A DNA stretch of 64,000 nt from Streptomyces longispororuber (lineage in GTDB: Bacteria > Actinomycetota > Actinomycetes > Streptomycetales > Streptomycetaceae): assembly GCF_024448165.1 (NCBI RefSeq), contig NZ_JAMOLN010000002.1, forward strand, positions 62,001 to 126,000, in the 5' to 3' direction. The notes beneath the pieces are model-generated. The model searched no databases. It worked only from the letters and a program-made list of their open reading frames with translations, and had not been told where the DNA came from. A program made the translations under genes and the position numbers. Each line of letters starts with the position of its first letter. The first letter of the stretch is position 1. Shown in pieces: positions 1-8,509 of this stretch.

Positions 1-81
1 ATGGGCGCTTGCGTGCGGGATCAGGCCGACGAGGCTGGTGACGCCGACGACGAACAGGGCGGCGAGGACGAGGGTGATCAC
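1..81 (-). CDS. TauE/SafE-like sulfite exporter, N-terminus (partial)
   Basis: The 27 visible residues start at a GTG and form a hydrophobic membrane segment (ITLVLAALFVVGVTSLVGL). The gene runs off the left edge. The start overlaps the rhodanese stop as GTGA, so the two are probably translationally coupled. A TauE/SafE sulfite or thiosulfate exporter is the usual third gene after a persulfide-dioxygenase/rhodanese pair, and that context carries most of the call. The sequence alone shows only a membrane protein start. Confidence 0.5.
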   Translation of the reverse strand, partial: MITLVLAALFVVGVTSLVGLIPHASAH

Positions 82-662
82 GACCGGTCCCGCAGGGAGG
101 CGACGACCGTGCGGATGTCGGTGCGCGGACCCCGGTTGTAGGGCAGCTTGGAGAGCATCATGCCCATCGCGCAGGTGTTGCTGAGCGCGGCGAACGTCAG
201 CCCGGCGCCGATCGCGGTGCCGATCAGGTGCACGCCGGGGACGAAGAAGCCCACGACACCGGTGACCAGCACGACCGAGCCGGCGATCAGACGGACCTGA
301 CGCTCCAGCTCCCAGCGCTGCGGGCCACGGTTGACCGGCAAGCCGGCCGCCTCCCAGGCCATCATGCCGCCGTCCAGGACACGCAGGTTCGGCAGGCCCA
401 CCTCGGCGAGCGCCTGCTCGGCCTGCGAGGCGCGGGCACCGGAGCGACAGATCAGCACGACGTCCTCGTCGAGGTGCCGGCGCAGCTCCGCTCGGTGCTC
501 ACGCAGGGTGTCCAGCGGCACGTTGTAGGCGCCGGGGATGTGGCTGGTCTGGAACTCGCCCGGGGTACGCACGTCCAGCAGGCGAGGGGTGTTTCCGTTG
601 TCGATCAGGTGCTGGAGGGCGGTGGGGGTGAAGGAGGCGGTGCGGGCGGTGTCGGTCGTCAT
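78..662 (-). CDS. Rhodanese with C-terminal DUF2892-type membrane domain
   Basis: A 194-residue protein. The rhodanese domain covers about residues 10-105 with the active-site loop CRSGARAS, whose Cys would carry the persulfide. A two-helix hydrophobic domain follows (LIAGSVVLVTGVVGFFVPG and LIGTAIGAGLTFAALS), the YgaP-like architecture that places sulfur transfer at the membrane. I chose the ATG at 662 because AGGAG lies just upstream and the longer reading frame is low-complexity. It lies downstream of the metallo-beta-lactamase/rhodanese gene and overlaps the exporter start, so the three form one sulfane-sulfur operon probably controlled by the CstR-like repressor. Confidence 0.9.
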   Translation of the reverse strand: MTTDTARTASFTPTALQHLIDNGNTPRLLDVRTPGEFQTSHIPGAYNVPLDTLREHRAELRRHLDEDVVLICRSGARASQAEQALAEVGLPNLRVLDGGMMAWEAAGLPVNRGPQRWELERQVRLIAGSVVLVTGVVGFFVPGVHLIGTAIGAGLTFAALSNTCAMGMMLSKLPYNRGPRTDIRTVVASLRDRS

Positions 663-774
663 GAGAACTCCTGGGAGGGAAGGCGAGGAAAGCGGAAGGC
701 GAGGAAGAGGGGGAAGGGGACTGGTGCGGCCGGTGCACCCGCGCGGGCGCACCGGCAGGTCGTGACGTGCCGGG

Positions 775-2163
775 TCAGACGGCGGTGGGGGTGGTGAGCA
801 GAGCCCAGGCGGCCCAGCCGCCGAGGACGTCGGAGACGTCCTCGAAGCCTTCGTGCCGCAGCAGGCTGGCGGCGATGGAGGAGCGGTGACCGCCCGCGCA
901 ATGCAGGACCAGCGGCCGGTCGCGCGGGATCTCGTCCAGCCGGTGCGGCAGCTCGCCGAGGCTGATGTGCAGGGCGCCGTCGATGAACCCGTTCTCGCCG
1001 CGTTCGCCGCAGTTGCGGACGTCGACGACGACCGGCGGGTTGGCGCCGTCCAGCTCGGTGCGGAGCTGGGCCGCGGTCAGGCGGCTGGCCGGGGTGACCT
1101 CGTCGGCCATCGACTCCAGTGCTTCGTCGGAGGAGGCCAGGTAGCCGGCTGTGCGGTCGAAGCCGATCCGGGCGAGCCGGGTGACGATCTCCACCTCGCG
1201 GTCCTCCGGCGCGATGACCAGCACCTGGGCGCCCAGCGGCAGCACCGTGCCGGCCTGCTCGGCGAACCGGCCGTCGGCCGGAACGTTGACCGCGCCGCGC
1301 AGGTGGCCCGCGGCGAACTCCTGCGGGTCACGGGCGTCGACCACCACCGCGCCCGCCTCCCGCAGTGCGGCGAAGTCCGCAACGCTCAGCGCCCGGGGCG
1401 CGTTCTGCGGATCGAACAGCTCCCGCTGCCTGCGGTTGAGGTCCGCGTCGTAGGCGAAGTAACCCGGAGCCGTGGACTGACCGGCGGTGACGATGGTGAC
1501 GAAGTCCTCACGGCTCATCGGGGCGCACGCGTAGTTGGTGGCGCGCTGCTCACCGATCGTGGACTGACGCTCGGTGGAGAGGTTCTTGCCGCAGGACGAA
1601 CCGGCGCCGTGGGCGGGGAAGACCCGCACGTCGTCGGGCAGCCCCATCAGCTTGTTCTGCACGCTGTCGTGGAGCATCGCGCCGAGCTCGTCCGCGGTGA
1701 CCCCGACCGAGGCCAGCAGGTCGGGGCGGCCCACGTCACCGATGAACAGCGCATCGCCGGTCAGCACGCCGTACGGCACGGCATCGTCGGCGTGCTCGTA
1801 CACCAGCACGCTGATCGACTCCGGGGTGTGACCCGGCGTTTCCATGATCCTCAGAGTGACGTCGCCGAGGCTGATCGTGTCCCCGTCGGCCAGCTTCCGA
1901 ATCGCGTACTCGGTCTCCGCGCGCCGCCCGTAGCCGATCCACGCGCCGGTACGGTCGGCCATCTCCAGGTGTCCGGCGACGAAGTCCGCGTGGAAGTGGG
2001 TGTTGATGACACCGACCACGGTGAGCCCGCGGGCTTCGGCGTCCGCGAGGTACTCGGACACGTCCCGGCGGGGGTCGACGACCACGGCCCGGCCGGTGGT
2101 CTCGTCGGCGATCATGTACGACGCCTGCGACAGGCATTCGAGGTAGTACTGCGAGAAGAACAC
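775..2163 (-). CDS. MBL-fold persulfide dioxygenase-like hydrolase with two rhodanese domains
   Basis: A 462-residue cytosolic protein. The N-terminal metallo-beta-lactamase domain has the metal motif THFHADFVAGH at residues 55-65, as in ETHE1/BlhB-type persulfide dioxygenases that oxidise glutathione or mycothiol persulfide to sulfite. Two rhodanese domains follow. The first lacks a Cys in its loop (VIAPEDRE); the second has HCAGGHRSS and is probably catalytic. The GTG at 2163 is the start: GGAGG lies five bases upstream and family members begin at FFSQYYLE. The longer frame to 2358 crosses operators. An ATACCCC-N2-GGGGTAT operator lies about 28 bp upstream. Sulfite made here would leave through the neighbouring exporter. 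Confidence 0.93.
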   Translation of the reverse strand: MFFSQYYLECLSQASYMIADETTGRAVVVDPRRDVSEYLADAEARGLTVVGVINTHFHADFVAGHLEMADRTGAWIGYGRRAETEYAIRKLADGDTISLGDVTLRIMETPGHTPESISVLVYEHADDAVPYGVLTGDALFIGDVGRPDLLASVGVTADELGAMLHDSVQNKLMGLPDDVRVFPAHGAGSSCGKNLSTERQSTIGEQRATNYACAPMSREDFVTIVTAGQSTAPGYFAYDADLNRRQRELFDPQNAPRALSVADFAALREAGAVVVDARDPQEFAAGHLRGAVNVPADGRFAEQAGTVLPLGAQVLVIAPEDREVEIVTRLARIGFDRTAGYLASSDEALESMADEVTPASRLTAAQLRTELDGANPPVVVDVRNCGERGENGFIDGALHISLGELPHRLDEIPRDRPLVLHCAGGHRSSIAASLLRHEGFEDVSDVLGGWAAWALLTTPTAV

Positions 2164-2190
2164 GGAAACCTCCGTAAAGCGTTGGACGGT

Positions 2191-2206
2191 ATACCCCAGG
2201 GGGTAT
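2191..2206. promoter_or_regulatory. CsoR/CstR-type operator 1
   Basis: Perfect palindrome ATACCCC-AG-GGGGTAT, 28 bp upstream of the hydrolase GTG, placed to block its promoter. GC-tract palindromes of this kind are the known operator of CsoR/CstR regulators. Confidence 0.85.
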
Positions 2207-2356
2207 TGCCGAGGCCGCGAGACACCCCTCTGGAAGGTGGGGTGCGGGCGGTGGTTGCGGGGAGTTGGAGCGATCGGAGTCGACGCCTCCGGCGCCGCCA
2301 CGAACTGGGCTGGGGCTCCGCCCCGCCGCGACGTCCGCCGCGGCAGGAGCTGCTCC

Positions 2357-2374
2357 AATACCCCCTGGGGTATT
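2357..2374. promoter_or_regulatory. CsoR/CstR-type operator 2
   Basis: Palindrome AATACCCC-CT-GGGGTATT in the middle of the divergent intergenic region. No start codon lies close on either strand, so it is not explained by the two visible genes alone. Confidence 0.8.
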
Positions 2375-2411
2375 ACACGGACGACGGTAAGTGGCTCCCG
2401 TCGCCGCTGTC

Positions 2412-2431
2412 AAATACCCCCTGGGGTATTT
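2412..2431. promoter_or_regulatory. CsoR/CstR-type operator 3
   Basis: Palindrome AAATACCCC-CT-GGGGTATTT with the longest arms of the four. It lies 56 bp from operator 2, centre to centre, and shares its CT centre. Confidence 0.8.
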
Positions 2432-2517
2432 ACGGGAGCGTCGGGCGGGTCGACGGCAGGGCGTCCCGGTCGAGGGTCACCTACCGCACGGCACTCGGGT
2501 CCCCTCCCGTCCGGTAA

Positions 2518-2868
<351 letters not shown>

Positions 2869-2878
2869 CCCCGGTCCA

Positions 2879-2914
2879 CCACCGCGGCAGGGCCGGGGCG
2901 TGGTTCAGCGGTGG
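2879..2914. terminator. Hairpin after the CstR-like gene
   Basis: CCACCGC and GCGGTGG arms with a 22-base loop, 10 bases after the stop. No T tract, as is usual for streptomycete terminators. Confidence 0.45.
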
Positions 2915-3043
2915 CTTCACCCACGTCGGGTCGTCAACGCGAAGGCGGCATGGGCTGGCTCTTTGCCGCGCGCCGCAGGGCACTTCGAGCACCGGCCGAA
3001 CCTGCCGTGACGACCCCGACAGCCCGAAGCCGGGGCACCGAGG

Positions 3044-3223
3044 TCACAGGCCCCAGATGCGTGCCACGAAGAAGGCGGCGACGAGTACCGAACCAGCCAC
3101 GATCAGCCACAACCACCAGGAGGGATGTTCCCAGACCCCACCGTCGGCCCGCTGCTGGTGTGCCTCGGCCGTAGAGCCCTCCACGGGCGGTGTCTCCGTG
3201 GGCGGGATGAGTGAATCGGTCAT
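3044..3223 (-). CDS. Small DUF6480-like membrane protein
   Basis: A 59-residue protein. The soluble N-terminus carries the phrase ETPPVEGSTAEAH and is followed by one membrane helix (WWLWLIVAGSVLVAAFFVARI). This layout of a short Pro/Glu-rich head with a TPP.EGS motif and a single C-terminal helix resembles streptomycete DUF6480 proteins, whose function is not known. A strong GGAGGAGGAGGA lies 9 bases before the ATG. It is divergent from the MpaB gene, and 160 bases separate the starts. The family name is from recall and only moderately secure; that it is a real gene is better supported. Confidence 0.65.
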   Translation of the reverse strand: MTDSLIPPTETPPVEGSTAEAHQQRADGGVWEHPSWWLWLIVAGSVLVAAFFVARIWGL

Positions 3224-3383
3224 GCTTCAACGGTCCTCCTCCTCCAGGGCACCCGCATGTCGAGGAGAAAGAGTCGGGTCACCGCAACCGACAACCGGGA
3301 ATCTGCCGAACACCTGGTGTCCGGGTCGCGCGCGACCTCGGTTCTCGCGCCGCCGCCAGATGAGCCGACACAGGAGTGCCACG

Positions 3384-4262
3384 ATGGGGGACCGTGCGTC
3401 GCGTGTACGGGAGCCGTTGGAGCCGCTGCGCCAACGGGCGGGAAGGATGCTGTTCGCCCGCGTCGCCGGTCCCGACGGCCCCCGCAACCGCGCGCTGATC
3501 CACGAAACGCCCGGCCCCAGATGGTTCCCGTGCGACAGCCCTGTCCGCGCAGTTCACGCCGACAGCGCCATGTTCATCGGCGGCCTGTCAGCGCTGCTGC
3601 TGCAGACCCTGCATCCCGCTGCCATGGCGGCCGTCGCCACGCACTCCGGATTCCGCGGCGACCCGTGGGGACGCCTGCACCGGACGAGCACCTTCCTGGC
3701 CACCACGACCTTCGGACCTGCCGAGACCGCCCAGTCGGCCTGCGACCGAGTGAACGCGGTGCACGAACGCATCCGAGGGGTGACGGACCGCGGTGCCGCC
3801 TACCGCGCATCCGACCCACATCTGGTGGAGTGGATCCACATCGCCGAAGTGGATTCCTTCCTGCGAGCGCACCAGCGTTTCGCCTCCCGGCGGCTGACGG
3901 TGCGGGAATGCGACGAGTACGTGCGTCAGATGGCGCGCATCGCCCGGGCGCTCGGTGTGCCCACGCCTCCTGAGTCGACCGGCGACCTCCGCGCCCGTCT
4001 TGCCGCCTACCGCCCCGAACTGCGCGCCACGCCGGAGGCGCTGGAAACCGCGCGCTACCTCCTGCTGAGACCACCGCTGCCCGCCCCTGCCCTGCCGCTG
4101 TACGCCGCTCTGGCCTCCAACGCGGTCGCCCTGCTGCCCCGTTGGGCGACAGCGGAACTTCGCCTCCCGCGCTGGGAGCCCGCCGAGCGATGGGCGGTCC
4201 AACCGGCCGGCCGCCTCACCACGGCTCTCATCCGATGGGCGATGCACGATCCCGCCGGCTAG
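3384..4262 (+). CDS. Oxygenase MpaB family protein (DUF2236)
   Basis: A 292-residue protein with the DUF2236 pattern: an early DSAMFIGGLSALLLQTLHPA segment, then HSGFRGDPWGRLHRTSTFL and a YRASDPHLVEWIHIAEVDSF block. The family includes latex-clearing-protein-like and MpaB-type haem b oxygenases; the conserved His and Arg of those blocks are haem or catalytic residues in characterised relatives. The ATG at 3384 follows CAGGAG; the frame is open upstream but reads as noncoding. An SDR begins 52 bases downstream on the same strand, so the pair may oxidise and then reduce the same lipophilic substrate. The substrate is unknown. Confidence 0.85.
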   Translation: MGDRASRVREPLEPLRQRAGRMLFARVAGPDGPRNRALIHETPGPRWFPCDSPVRAVHADSAMFIGGLSALLLQTLHPAAMAAVATHSGFRGDPWGRLHRTSTFLATTTFGPAETAQSACDRVNAVHERIRGVTDRGAAYRASDPHLVEWIHIAEVDSFLRAHQRFASRRLTVRECDEYVRQMARIARALGVPTPPESTGDLRARLAAYRPELRATPEALETARYLLLRPPLPAPALPLYAALASNAVALLPRWATAELRLPRWEPAERWAVQPAGRLTTALIRWAMHDPAG

Positions 4263-4314
4263 CCGGCGGGATCGACCGGACTCGATACGCACGACGCGCG
4301 GAAGGGCGTCCGAG

Positions 4315-5013
4315 ATGGAAGTCGACGGAGCACGCATTCTCCTGCCCGGGGCCACCGGAGAAGTCGGCAGAGCGCTGGCGCACCGGCTGTACGGCGGCGG
4401 TGCGACCTTGCACCTTGCCGGCCGGGACGAAGCAGAACTGCGGGCGCTCCAGGGCCGACTTCCAGGAACCGGCGTGAGCGGCTTCGATGCCTACGACCTT
4501 GACGCCTGCGCCGCTCTGACACGCGGGGCAGCCCAGCGGATGGGCGGCCTCGACGCGGTGGTGAGCTGCATCGGAGTTCCAGCCTTCGGCGCCGCGGACA
4601 CCATCAGCGAGGCCGTCGCCGAACACCTGATGACCGTCAACGCGCTCGCCCCCATGGCCTTTCTGCGCGCCGCACTTCCGCTGGTGACAGCCGGCGGGGT
4701 CCTCGCGGCCGTCACGGGCGTGGTCGCTGGGAATCCGCCTCCGAAGATGGCCGACTACGCTGCCGCGAAAGCCGCCCTCGCCGCCTGGCTGCAAGCGGTG
4801 CGAAAGGAGCAGCGGCGGCATGTCGCCGTGGTCGATCTCTGCCTGCCGCATCTCGACACCGGCTTCGCCGGCCGCGCGGTCGCGGGGCAGCCGCCCAAGC
4901 TGCCCCGCGGTCTCACGGTCCCGGCGGCGGTGGATCTGATCATGAATGAGCTCACGGGTCCGGAAACCGTTGCGCGGGCGAGCGGCCGGGCTCGCCGGGA
5001 GTCAGCAGAATGA
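4315..5013 (+). CDS. SDR-family oxidoreductase
   Basis: A 232-residue short-chain dehydrogenase. It shows the dinucleotide loop GATGEVG near residue 12, and MADYAAAKAALAAW, where YAAAK supplies the catalytic Tyr and Lys. NAG is replaced by SCIG and the Ser before the Tyr is not obvious, so it is a divergent classical SDR. It follows the MpaB gene closely and is probably co-transcribed. Its last 12 bases overlap the 3' end of the convergent lipocalin gene. The substrate cannot be told. Confidence 0.85.
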   Translation: MEVDGARILLPGATGEVGRALAHRLYGGGATLHLAGRDEAELRALQGRLPGTGVSGFDAYDLDACAALTRGAAQRMGGLDAVVSCIGVPAFGAADTISEAVAEHLMTVNALAPMAFLRAALPLVTAGGVLAAVTGVVAGNPPPKMADYAAAKAALAAWLQAVRKEQRRHVAVVDLCLPHLDTGFAGRAVAGQPPKLPRGLTVPAAVDLIMNELTGPETVARASGRARRESAE

Positions 5014-5586
5014 TCCGGTGGGCACGGTCGCGGCGTCCTGCCGGGTGACGAGGAAGTCGCACGCGTCGAGCCCGGCCGCGTCGATGGAGGCGAGGATCGC
5101 GGGCCGCAGCCCGGCCGGCAGCTCCGGAGTGCGGGACAGCACGAAGCCGGACCTGCGGTCGCTGTCCGTGATCACGGCCCAGCGGTAGTCGGGGTCGAGG
5201 CCGGTCACGATGTAGTTGGCATCGTCGCTGTGGCGATACGAGCCGCCGGTCTTCACGAAGCTGACGTTCAGTCGGCCGCCGGAACTGTCAAGGGCCTTGG
5301 CTTCTCCGGTCACGCCACTGGTGTTGCCCAGCCACGTCGTGCAGCTGTTGCGGACGCCGACGGTCCCCGGCGCTGTGAGCGTGTAGACCGCGTGCACGTT
5401 CTTGGCGCACTGAATCTCAAAGAGCCGCGGAACGGCGGCGATCTGGTACCAGGTTCCCTGATAGCGACTGACGTCGACCTGGCCGACAGGCGGGGGCGGC
5501 TGCGGGGCCGCATGGGCGGCCGGGGCGGCGAGCGCGATGCCGAGCAGGGCAGCGGGCAGGGCGGTGGCGTATCGGGAGAGCGGCAC
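5002..5586 (-). CDS. Secreted bacterial lipocalin (Blc-like)
   Basis: A 194-residue protein with a cleavable signal peptide (GTG start, Arg, hydrophobic core ending in APAAHA). The lipocalin signature YQGTWYQIA with its invariant Gly-x-Trp starts about residue 40. Further conserved blocks are VTGLDPDYRWAVITD and GFVLSRTPELP. Bacterial lipocalins bind hydrophobic ligands at the cell surface. The GTG follows GAAGGGA; earlier in-frame starts would not place the signal peptide at the N-terminus. Several Cys residues (IQCAKN, NSCTTW, DACDF, terminal FC) suggest disulfides in the exported protein. Confidence 0.88.
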   Translation of the reverse strand: MPLSRYATALPAALLGIALAAPAAHAAPQPPPPVGQVDVSRYQGTWYQIAAVPRLFEIQCAKNVHAVYTLTAPGTVGVRNSCTTWLGNTSGVTGEAKALDSSGGRLNVSFVKTGGSYRHSDDANYIVTGLDPDYRWAVITDSDRRSGFVLSRTPELPAGLRPAILASIDAAGLDACDFLVTRQDAATVPTGSFC

Positions 5587-6014
5587 GAATGTCCCTTCGT
5601 GGAGTGCTGGCAGGTGATGGCTGCTGGTCGTTCCGACGGGCGTGAGCCTCGCTGCCGGCCGGACCCGCAAGCGCACCGTTCGGCACCCTTTCCGCGCCCA
5701 GCACCGGTTCGGATTCAGTGCACCGCAGCGGCCATCCAGAAAGCGCCCCGGCCGCGAGCAGCCGGATATGTGTCTCGCTGCGCGCACATGTTGCCCTGTG
5801 CGACGGATGCAGTCGACACACCTGAAGCCAGGAAGGCGCAAACCCATGAACATGCGGTTGCACGGCAGACGGGGCCTCGTCACCGGTTCGAGCGCACCTC
5901 CGCACAGCGGGAATCACGCCTACCCCTTTGAGAAGTCTACCGGTGTATACTTGACTGCATCGGCACACTCCCCGGACGCCGAGGCGCGGGGAGCCAAAGA
6001 GAAAGACACAGAAC
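5587..6014. other. Intergenic region before SDR
   Basis: 428 bases between the divergent lipocalin and SDR starts; no gene seen. Near 5930-5955 there is a lower-GC stretch (TCTACCGGTGTATACTTGAC) likely to be the SDR promoter or a regulator site. A similar GGTATACTTTGACC occurs at 6912-6925 inside the IS; whether this is meaningful is unclear. Confidence 0.4.
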
Positions 6015-6815
6015 ATGAACCTCAATCTGACCGGAAAGCGCGCGCTCATCACCGGTGCGAGTCTCGGACTCGGTGAAGCCACCTCGAAGCTGCTGGCGGC
6101 CGAGGGCGCTACCGTCGTGATCCACGGACGCGACAAGGAGCGCACCGAGCGGGTCGCGCAGGAGATCCGCGAGGCCGGCGGCAGCGCCACCACGGTCCTC
6201 GGTGATCTGGCCGACGACGCAAGCGCCGCCGAGGTCGCCCGTGCCGCCCTCGACGGCGGTCCGGTCGACATTCTGGTCAACAACGCCGGCTTCTACCGGC
6301 ACTTGTCCTGGACCGAAGCCACCCCCGACGAGTGGCGCAACACCTACAACGTCAACGTCGTCTCCGGCGTGCGAATGATCCAGCACCTCGTCCCGGCGAT
6401 GCGCGAGCGCGGCTGGGGCCGGGTCATCACCATCGGCGGAGGCCTCGCCTCCCAGCCGATGAACACCCACCCTCAATACAACGCCACTCTGGCCGCCCGC
6501 CACAACCTGGCCGTCTCCCTGGCCCGTGACCTGAAGGGCACCGGCGTCACCTCCAACATCGTCTCCCCGGGCGCTATCCTGGTCGAGGCCACGAAGGAAC
6601 TCGTCACCCACATCGGACCGGACCGCGGCTGGGGCGAGACCTGGGAAGAGATCCGACCCAACGCCGTCGAGGCCCTGATCCCCAACGACCAGGAGCGTTT
6701 CGGCGAGCCGGACGAGATCGCCGCGGCCGTCGCCTACCTGTGCAGCGACTACGCCCAGTACGTCAGCGGCGCCACCATCCGCGTCGACGGCGGCCTCATC
6801 CGTTCCGCGTTCTGA
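6015..6815 (+). CDS. SDR-family protein lacking the YxxxK lysine
   Basis: A 266-residue classical-SDR-length protein with GASLGLG at residues 14-20, LVNNAG near residue 93 and a C-terminal SGATIRVDGG. At the active site the sequence is QYNATLAARHN, so the position of the catalytic Lys in YxxxK is Leu. The usual Ser partner is in ITIGGGLASQP. The codons are clean, so this is not a frameshift. It may be a pseudo-enzyme, or a subfamily that places its base differently. It was convergent with the TetR gene before an IS entered the shared terminator, so TetR control is possible but not shown. Confidence 0.85.
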   Translation: MNLNLTGKRALITGASLGLGEATSKLLAAEGATVVIHGRDKERTERVAQEIREAGGSATTVLGDLADDASAAEVARAALDGGPVDILVNNAGFYRHLSWTEATPDEWRNTYNVNVVSGVRMIQHLVPAMRERGWGRVITIGGGLASQPMNTHPQYNATLAARHNLAVSLARDLKGTGVTSNIVSPGAILVEATKELVTHIGPDRGWGETWEEIRPNAVEALIPNDQERFGEPDEIAAAVAYLCSDYAQYVSGATIRVDGGLIRSAF

Positions 6816-6840
6816 GCAAACTGCGACCAGACAAGGAAGG

Positions 6841-6879
6841 ACGGCCGGACAGGGCGGGACGAGTACCGAGAGGTACTAG
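6841..6879. terminator. Left half of a bidirectional terminator split by an IS
   Basis: Joining 6841-6879 to 8455-8473 rebuilds a hairpin with a perfect 20-bp outer stem (ACGGCCGGACAGGGCGGGAC). Beyond one G/A mismatch is an inner stem AGTACC/GGTACT and a GAGA loop. It lay between the convergent SDR and TetR genes. The element sits at CTAG in the loop-proximal 3' arm. Confidence 0.88.
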
Positions 6880-6954
6880 GACCTGTCCGGACGATCATCT
6901 GGTATGGCAGCTCGGTATACTTTGACCGGAATCGTGGGAGGGGTAGGCGAATCC

Positions 6955-7395
6955 GTGGACAGTGACCTGCGGCGTGCGGTCGTCGTGACGCTTGGCGAAC
7001 TTGGGCGAAGCGATGACTGGCGTGACCGGGCGGATGCCGGTCACAGCCTGGCAGGGTTCGCCGAGATGCAGGAGGCCGTGGAGCCGCTCCTGGAGCTTGT
7101 GCTCGATCCTGGTGACACCTTCGTCACCAGGCGGACCGCGGAGGGCTTGCTTCGGCGAAAGGACAGGGCCGGACTGGCGATAGTCGCGTCCGCACTGGCA
7201 GTCGCCAACGACAATCATGCCGATTGGATCCACACCGCGGTTGTCGATGTCTTCAGCATCTTCTCGGAGGACCTGGACGAGGCGCTACGGCTCTGTGAGG
7301 AGATGTCGGGCGACGCCGACGCTCGTGTTGCTCGGGGGGCCCGCCGGCTGCATGAGGGCCTGGCAGTGATCGATCCCGTTCTTCGCCCCGCATAG
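6955..7395 (+). CDS. HEAT-repeat-like protein carried inside the IS
   Basis: A 146-residue protein of alternating amphipathic helices. Blocks such as DWRDRADAGHSLAGFAE, TFVTRRTAEGLLRRKDRAG and RVARGARRLHEGL look like HEAT or armadillo-type repeats. I chose the GTG at 6955 (VDSDLRRAVV) because a purine-rich GGGAGGGG precedes it; an ATG at 6904 in frame is the alternative. It lies wholly between the IS ends and converges on the transposase. HEAT-type scaffolds bind proteins or nucleic acids. Whether this one helps transposition, regulates it or is cargo is unknown. Confidence 0.7.
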   Translation: MDSDLRRAVVVTLGELGRSDDWRDRADAGHSLAGFAEMQEAVEPLLELVLDPGDTFVTRRTAEGLLRRKDRAGLAIVASALAVANDNHADWIHTAVVDVFSIFSEDLDEALRLCEEMSGDADARVARGARRLHEGLAVIDPVLRPA

Positions 7396-7466
7396 CAGGG
7401 GGCGATCGCTTTTGTGAGGGTGTAGTTCCTCATCGGCAGGGGCAGCGCGGCGCAGGTTGTCGGCGA

Positions 7467-8397
7467 TCATGTTCGGAGCCAGATCGTGAGAGCGGCCACG
7501 GTGACGGTGCCGAGGAAGATATAGCCGCGCTTGTCGTAGCGAGTGGCGACGGCCCGGGACTGCTTGAGGCGGTTGATCGCCCGCTCGACGGTGTTGCGCT
7601 TCTTGTAGCGGTCCTCGTCGAAGCAGGGCGGCCGTCCACCGCGTGCGCCTTTGCGTAGGCGGGCCGCCTGGCTATCGGTCTTCTCTGGGATGGTGTGGCT
7701 GATTCCCCGCCGTCGCAGGTACTCGCGGATGGGTCCGTTGCTGTAGGCCCTGTCGGCCGCGAGGCTGTCGGGCTTCTTGCGTGGTCGTCCCAGGCCTGGT
7801 CTGGGCACGCGGATCACCTCCAGGACCGGCTTGAACTGGGTGCAATCTGCTCGCTGACCGGGGGTGACGATCAGGGACAACGGGCGGCAGCAGCCGTCCG
7901 CGCTCAGGTGGAGCTTGCTGGTGAACCCGCCCCGCGAGCGGCCCAGGCCCTCACCTCCAGCTCCACCTCCACCAGGCGGGCGACCAGACTCTGCCACGGC
8001 GCCTCGTCCTGGTGTTCCACGCCTGCGACCCCCTTTGTCCCGGGACCGGTGGCGGATCGGTGCGGGCGCCGGCCGCGTGCTGATGCGCGCGGACGATGGT
8101 GGAGTCGACCGAGATGTCCCAGTCGATCTCACCTGCGGCGTCGGCTGCGGCCTGGACCTGCTGGAGGAGACGTTCCCAGGTGCCGTCCGCCGACCACAGG
8201 CGGTGGCGTTCGTAGACGGTCTTCCACGGTCCGAACCGTTCGGGCAGATCACGCCACTGAACCCCGGTCCGCACCCGGTGCAGAATCCCGTCGATCACCT
8301 GCCGGTGATCCCGCCACCTGCCACAACGCCCGTTAGAGACCGGCAGGAACGGCCGCAGCCGTTCCCACTCGGCATCACTCAGATCACCCCGCCCCAT
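7467..8397 (-). CDS. IS5-family DDE transposase made by frameshifting (OrfA/OrfB)
   Basis: Two overlapping minus-strand frames. OrfA starts at the ATG at 8397 (GRGDLSDAEWERLRPFLP) and carries the first catalytic Asp in DSTIVRAHQHAAG. OrfB, read in another frame to the stop at 7467, carries the second Asp in LAADRAYSNGP and the Glu in RNTVERAINRLKQ, ending TRYDKRGYIFLGT. In the IS427 group, fusion by programmed frameshift between such frames gives the active enzyme. The frames overlap between about 7951 and 8250, so slippage is possible there. All three catalytic residues are present, so the element may still be active. Confidence 0.88.
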
Positions 8398-8454
8398 GCC
8401 AACAGGAACGACTCCGGCACGGAGCAGTCACATGATCGGCCGGACAAGTCCTAG

Positions 8455-8473
8455 TCCCGCCCTGTCCGGCCGT
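8455..8473. terminator. Right half of the split terminator
   Basis: Together with the G at 8454 this reads GTCCCGCCCTGTCCGGCCGT, the exact reverse complement of 6841-6860. It lies 37 bases beyond the TetR stop, so TetR transcripts now reach half a stem followed by the IS. Confidence 0.85.
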
Positions 8474-8509
8474 GCGAGCCGGGCCGATCCGGCTCCTGGG
8501 CCCAGTCGG

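Larger units (their letters stand above)
6880..8450. mobile_element. IS5-family element (IS427-like) with passenger gene
   Basis: A 1571-bp element. The left end reads GACCTGTCCGGACGATCAT and the inverted right end GACTTGTCCGGCCGATCAT, a 19-bp terminal inverted repeat with two mismatches. It is flanked by CTAG at 6876-6879 and 8451-8454, the 4-bp duplication expected of IS5-family insertion. It holds a two-frame transposase on the minus strand and a HEAT-repeat gene on the plus strand. The empty site can be rebuilt as a terminator hairpin, which supports these boundaries. Confidence 0.9.

Noticed and set aside
853..2517. 554-codon plus-strand frame opposite the hydrolase
   Set aside because: It is the antisense shadow of the hydrolase gene: Arg/Gly/Val-rich, no ribosome site, and it crosses operators.
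5930..6925. GGT(G)TATACTT(T)GAC repeated at 5941-5955 and 6912-6925
   Set aside because: Only two imperfect copies, one of them inside the IS. Could be chance; not reported as a repeat.
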